A DNA stretch of 19,778 nucleotides from Thoreauomyces humboldtii (Eukaryota > Chytridiomycota > Chytridiomycetes > Spizellomycetales > Powellomycetaceae), in contig JADGJA010000400.1 in the NCBI GenBank assembly GCA_027596035.1, positions 1 to 19,778 of the forward strand. Reading direction: 5' to 3'. Positions 16,601 through 19,778 of the stretch are shown here, one piece after another. Position 1 is the first letter of the stretch, and each line of letters starts with the position of its first letter. The notes under the pieces are model-generated. The model worked only from the letters and a program-made list of their open reading frames with translations. It searched no databases and was not told the origin of the DNA. The translations under genes were made by a program, and so were the position numbers.

Positions 16601-18704
16601 CCTGACGTGTACCCCGCCAAAAAGGACGACATCGTCCAGAAGATCAAGGAAGCTGGGTTCAGAATCGTTAAGGAGGAGGAGGTACAGATGACATCAGAGA
16701 AAGCCGGAGAGTTTTACAGGGAACACGCTGCCAGAGACTTCTACACGGGTCTCGTGGAGTGGATGAGCAGGTATCCCTGCCAAAACTTGAAAACGTTTAC
16801 CTTCAAGAAAGACGGCTGATCTTTTTCCAAAGTGTACCAATATATGCCATGGTATTGGAAAAGGAGGATGCGGTTGCAGAATGGCGACTGTTGGCTGGGC
16901 CGACGAACTCCGAGAAGGCCAGGGAAAGCGCACCTCACAGGTACGAAGGCTGTCAGCTGCTCACGCGTGAATATCAGAGAATTGACCATGTGCGTGTCAT
17001 CAGCATCCGGGCTCATTTCGGGACGGACGGCTCCAAAAACGCCGTTCACGGTTCAGATTCGCCCACCTCTGCCACCCGCGAGATCCGTCTCATGTTCCCG
17101 GATCACGCAGGATCAATCCCCGCACATCACACGGTCCCGACTGCGACGTCGTCGGGCACACCCATCCAGCGGACCCTCGCCCTAATCAAGCCAGACGTAT
17201 ACCCAGCTCGAAAGGAGGACGTGGTCAAGAGGATAAAAGAGGACGGATTCACTATTGCAGGCGAAAAGGAGATCACCATGTCAGAGGACCTGGCTCGAGA
17301 ATTTTACGGTGAGCATGTCGGCAAGGGTTTCTATGACGGCCTTGTTTCTTGGATGAGCAGGTAAATTGGGTTTCCCCGCAGACGTTCCTTGGGTGTTTTC
17401 AGGCGCTGATCATTTTTACAGCGCTCCCATTTACGCGCTGGTCCTTGAAAAGGAGTCCGCCATCACCGCCTGGCGCAGCCTAGCCGGTCCCACCAACTCT
17501 GTCACAGCCCGGACCGACTCCCCGACTTCCATCCGCGCTCTCTATGGCACCGACGGTTCCAAGAACGCTGTCCACGGGTCTGATTCGCCATCGTCAGCCG
17601 TGCGAGAAATCACGCTTCTTTTCAAGGACGAAGTGTCTCCGTACGCAGTTACCGCGGGCGTCAAGGCCGAGGACGCAGCATCTCATCGACCTACTGGAGT
17701 GACGGACTCTGTCCCTGTCGCTTCTGGACAGTTGACTGATGACGCTCGCCAAGTCGAGCGAACACTTGCTCTCATCAAGCCTGATGTGTATGGACTACAC
17801 AAGGACGCTATCATAAGGAAGGTTCAGGAGGCTTCGTTCGTGATCGTCAAAGAATCGGAGGTGGTTTTCTCGGCGGAGAAGGCCGGAGAGTTCTACGGAG
17901 AGCATAAGGGAAAGCCATTCTACGATACCTTGGTCGGGTGGATGAGCAGGTATTGAAGAGCGAGATCGCGGTTGACGAAGACAAGTGTTTCTATTTCTGA
18001 TCGTTCTTTTTTGACTGCATCTAGCGCCCCGATTTATGCTATGGTTCTCGAAAAAGAAGGAGCAGTCAAGGGATGGCGAGAACTTGCCGGACCAACCAAT
18101 TCGGAGACTGCGAGAAAGGATGCACCTGAGAGGTGAGGGGTGGCACGAACTTTTTCTGGACGTCTGCATGGAATCTAAATCTCTACGATTTTGTCATCAA
18201 AGCATCCGAGCACTTTACGGCACCGACGGCTCCCAGAACGCTGTCCACGGATCCGATTCGATCGCGTCGGCGACTCGCGAGATTGCCCTCGTCTTCGGAT
18301 CGGACCTTCCCATCTCGTCAGACCCGGTGCCCAAGCCTCCCGTCACCGCCAAACCCATCACGTCCGCTCGTCCATCTGCCACGCAAGCCCTGTCCACAGC
18401 GCCAGGCGTCAAGCGATCGACCAACCAGCTCAACCGCGCCCCTTCGCAAAAGAGCGTGGTCAACGGTGCCCCCGGGAGCAAGGCGCCGAGCCGCGTGGGA
18501 AGCGTGCAGGCACTGAGCGGGAAGACGGGGAGTCAGCAGGTGCTGGCCGACGGCAAGAAGACGGGGACGAAGGGAAGCACGGCCAGTCTGGCGAAGGACA
18601 ACGCGGGTGGAAGCAAGGCTGGGAGCCGGGTTGCCAGCAAGGCGGACCTTGCTGGAACAGCGAAGGAGGTCAAGGGGTCTCGAAGCAGTGCGTTGGGACT
18701 GTAA
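13607..18704 (+). CDS. NME8-like: Thioredoxin-like domain fused to seven NDK domains (NME8/TXNDC3-type), about 1420 aa, 13 exons
   Basis: NME8/TXNDC3 relatives have one thioredoxin domain and usually up to three NDK domains, and act in ciliary axonemes. Exons: 13607-13703, 13792-13806 (15 nt), 13881-13966, 14027-14098, 14178-14620, 14686-15645, 15718-16242, 16309-16770, 16833-16940, 17004-17360, 17422-17949, 18025-18132, 18203-18704. They total 4263 nt, exactly 1421 codons with the stop. Residues 1-122 form the Trx fold (TVADVYSKWSGPCEPMQNIF; later CPTFLFFF and VKGANAP). The active site reads W-S-G-P-C, so the first redox Cys is Ser41. NDK domains start near residues 173, 327, 494, 669, 824, 979 and 1154, each with a (L/I)IKPD motif. 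NDK2-7 keep NAVHGSD with the catalytic His; NDK1 has NAVYGSE, Tyr289. The last ~134 residues are Ser/Gly/Lys-rich and probably disordered. The start at 13607 was chosen because the protein then begins immediately before the Trx fold. An upstream in-frame ATG at 13301 would add 102 residues with a hydrophobic helix. Confidence 0.9.
14424..18302 (+). repeat. Array of seven tandem NDK-domain units within the thioredoxin-NDK gene
   Basis: Approximate genomic spans, introns included: NDK1 14424-14898, NDK2 14953-15348, NDK3 15453-15930, NDK4 16051-16515, NDK5 16583-17100, NDK6 17172-17625, NDK7 17758-18302. Six units (all but NDK2) have a phase-2 intron at the same place, just after the Trp/His-Met-Ser motif and before the strand read as PIYAMVLE. 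NDK5 and NDK7 share a second phase-2 intron just before SIRA. NDK3-7 are much more alike (KPDVY or KPDAY, GTDGS(K/Q)NAVHGSDS, AGPTNS) than NDK1 and NDK2. This indicates expansion by copying a later unit together with its intron. Confidence 0.85.
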
Positions 18705-18954
18705 AATAGTTTTCTTGCCCAAAGTACTGACACCCCCGCTGCGAGCGCAGCCAACGAGAAAGGCGTTCCTTGTCTTGTCCCTGTGGTTCCAGTAGCCCTA
18801 GAAGTATTAGGGCTAGGGTAGGGCTTTTCCGTCGAGCTTTTCTTCGTTTTGCGCCCCTAGCCCCCACTCTCGTTTTTTTTCCCTTCCTCTTTCCGCCCGG
18901 TCTCTCGCACACACCCTCAATCTCTGTCTTTCTTGTAGAGGAGGTAAACTAGTC
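18705..18954. promoter_or_regulatory. Promoter region of the uL23 ribosomal protein gene
   Basis: A 250-bp spacer between the NDK gene stop and the uL23 start. It holds the telomere-repeat-like element listed separately, then a long pyrimidine tract (about 18862-18940, including eight consecutive T) ending in CTTGTAG shortly before the ATG. The tract could mark the transcription start of a ribosomal protein gene. The TAG end could also be the acceptor of a leader intron, but I see no matching donor I would defend. Confidence 0.5.
18794..18825. promoter_or_regulatory. Telomere-repeat-like (TTAGGG/AGCCCTA) element, candidate Tbf1 site
   Basis: AGCCCTA at 18794-18800 and TAGGGCT at 18808-18814 form an inverted repeat around a 7-nt spacer; TAGGGT and TAGGGC follow directly. 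Tbf1-type Myb proteins bind TTAGGG-like sites and control ribosomal protein genes in several fungi. The element sits about 130-160 bp upstream of a ribosomal protein start codon, where such a site would be expected. Binding itself is inferred. Confidence 0.6.
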
Positions 18955-19778
18955 ATGGCACCCAAGGCAGCAACGAAAGGTACATATACTGCTTCATTCT
19001 CTTCCCCCGGTCCCCTGGGCCCGGGCTTGTACGGCTCGCCGCCTTCGTCGGGATCACCAGTCAGGACGCTCCACCCGCAACCGCCGCGGAAACCTAAGGA
19101 GAACTCGACGACCGTCAAGGCGTGGGAAAGTGCTGCTCGGAGGCATGCAAGTCCCCAGGCTTGTCTTGCTTGGCACTTGGCGGAAAGTCAAAGTCTTTGG
19201 GAAGACGTTGGGAAAAAGTGCATGCGGAGCACATTGCAATATGGACAATTCTTCGACGAATCCAGTCTGAAAGTCATGTTCGGACTTGGGAGGCAGACAT
19301 CTCGCAAATTTGGTTCAGCACCGGCGTGGATGCCATTGACGACAGTGAGGAAACCCGGCTCGGCTCGGGATAGCTTTTGCGAAGGATGGGCAGAGCCGAA
19401 TCTTCACAACGAATTGCTTTGGGGATACGGATGATGCGGAAGGTCCTGGTGGATTTGTGGGAAGATGTGCTTCGAATTCGCACAAGGGTCGACGCTTCCG
19501 ACGGCGTTTCAGTGGAATGCCGCCCCTCCGAGCTCGAGGGATTCTGCTACGAACTTCCCGTGATCCAAAACGCTGACCACGAATGTGCCGTTCTTTTCTT
19601 CCCACGCTCAGCTACCCCCACCACTGCCGCCGTCAAGGCGCAGGGCGCCAAGAAGGCCGCTCTGAAGGGCACCAACGGCAAGCGCGTCCACAAGATCCGC
19701 ACCAAGACGCACTTCTACCTGCCCAAGACCCTCAAGCTCGCCCGTGCCCCCAAGTACCCCCGCCGGTCTGTCCCCCGC
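18955..19778 (+). CDS. RPL25: 60S ribosomal protein uL23 (L23a/Rpl25), 5' part, runs off the window
   Basis: uL23 sits at the peptide exit tunnel of the large subunit and docks nascent-chain factors such as SRP. Exon 1 is 18955-18979 (MAPKAATK plus one base). Exon 2 starts at 19612 after a CTCAG acceptor and runs to the end of the window. The join is phase 1 and in frame, giving 64 visible residues. The basic N-terminal extension (AQGAKKAALKG) leads into the conserved eukaryotic core, with KIRTKTHFYLPKTLKLARAP followed by KYPRRSVPR. The family is about 140-155 aa, so roughly the last 80-90 residues lie outside. A frame that reads straight through the intron for about 160 codons is not coding: its sequence has no ribosomal protein features. 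Product identity is very secure. Confidence 0.95.
18980..19611 (+). other. Long first intron (632 bp) of the uL23 gene
   Basis: Donor AAAG/GTACAT and acceptor CGCTCAG are set by the uL23 frame. It is at least five times longer than any other intron in the window (48-115 bp). An intron right after a short basic N-terminus is common in fungal ribosomal protein genes, where introns can host snoRNAs or autoregulatory structures. I looked for C/D boxes: GATGATG near 19429 and CTGA near 19573 are too far apart and lack a visible terminal stem, so no RNA gene is called. Confidence 0.75.

Noticed and set aside
18955..19434. 159-codon plus-strand frame starting at the uL23 ATG
   Set aside because: Only the first eight codons are coding. 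The rest is intron, as shown by the exact in-frame join at 19612 to the conserved uL23 core.
19425..19577. Possible C/D-box snoRNA (GATGATG ... CTGA) in the uL23 intron
   Set aside because: Boxes are about 145 nt apart, no C'/D' pair or terminal stem is visible, and such short boxes are expected by chance.

Overview
The window looks like nuclear DNA of a gene-dense, intron-rich fungus. Most introns are short (about 58-115 bp) with canonical GT..AG ends, promoters are CT-rich, and spacers are short. Two genes are typically fungal: a vacuolar/ER-type M28 membrane protease of the Pff1/ERMP1 family, and ribosomal protein uL23 with a fungal-type core. A thioredoxin-NDK protein of the NME8/TXNDC3 type is normally tied to motile cilia. 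I therefore infer a flagellated (zoosporic, chytrid-like) fungus. That is an inference from gene content, not a sequence match.

Layout, left to right: (1) minus-strand RhoGEF with a split DH-PH module, 338-3882; (2) plus-strand small C2-domain protein, 4570-5243, five exons; (3) plus-strand M28 membrane protease, 5656-8771, eight exons; (4) convergent, intronless minus-strand pentatricopeptide-repeat (PPR) protein, 9128-11548; (5) an unrecognised minus-strand spliced transcription unit, about 12026-12961, in which a clean tandem duplication of exon plus intron has created an extra exon; (6) plus-strand 13-exon gene, 13607-18704, encoding a thioredoxin domain, seven tandem nucleoside-diphosphate-kinase (NDK) domains and a basic Ser/Gly/Lys-rich tail; (7) start of the plus-strand uL23 ribosomal protein gene, 18955 to the window end, with a long first intron and a telomere-repeat-like promoter element.

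The genes do not form one pathway; the order is ordinary eukaryotic neighbourhood. The most unusual items are the seven-NDK thioredoxin protein and the duplicated-exon gene. In the former, NDK introns recur at the same phase-2 position, NDK1 has Tyr in place of the catalytic His, and the Trx motif has lost its first Cys. All exon boundaries were derived by eye from splice signals, frame closure and family motifs. In genes 1, 2, 3 and 6 the exon lengths sum to a multiple of three and every join keeps frame.
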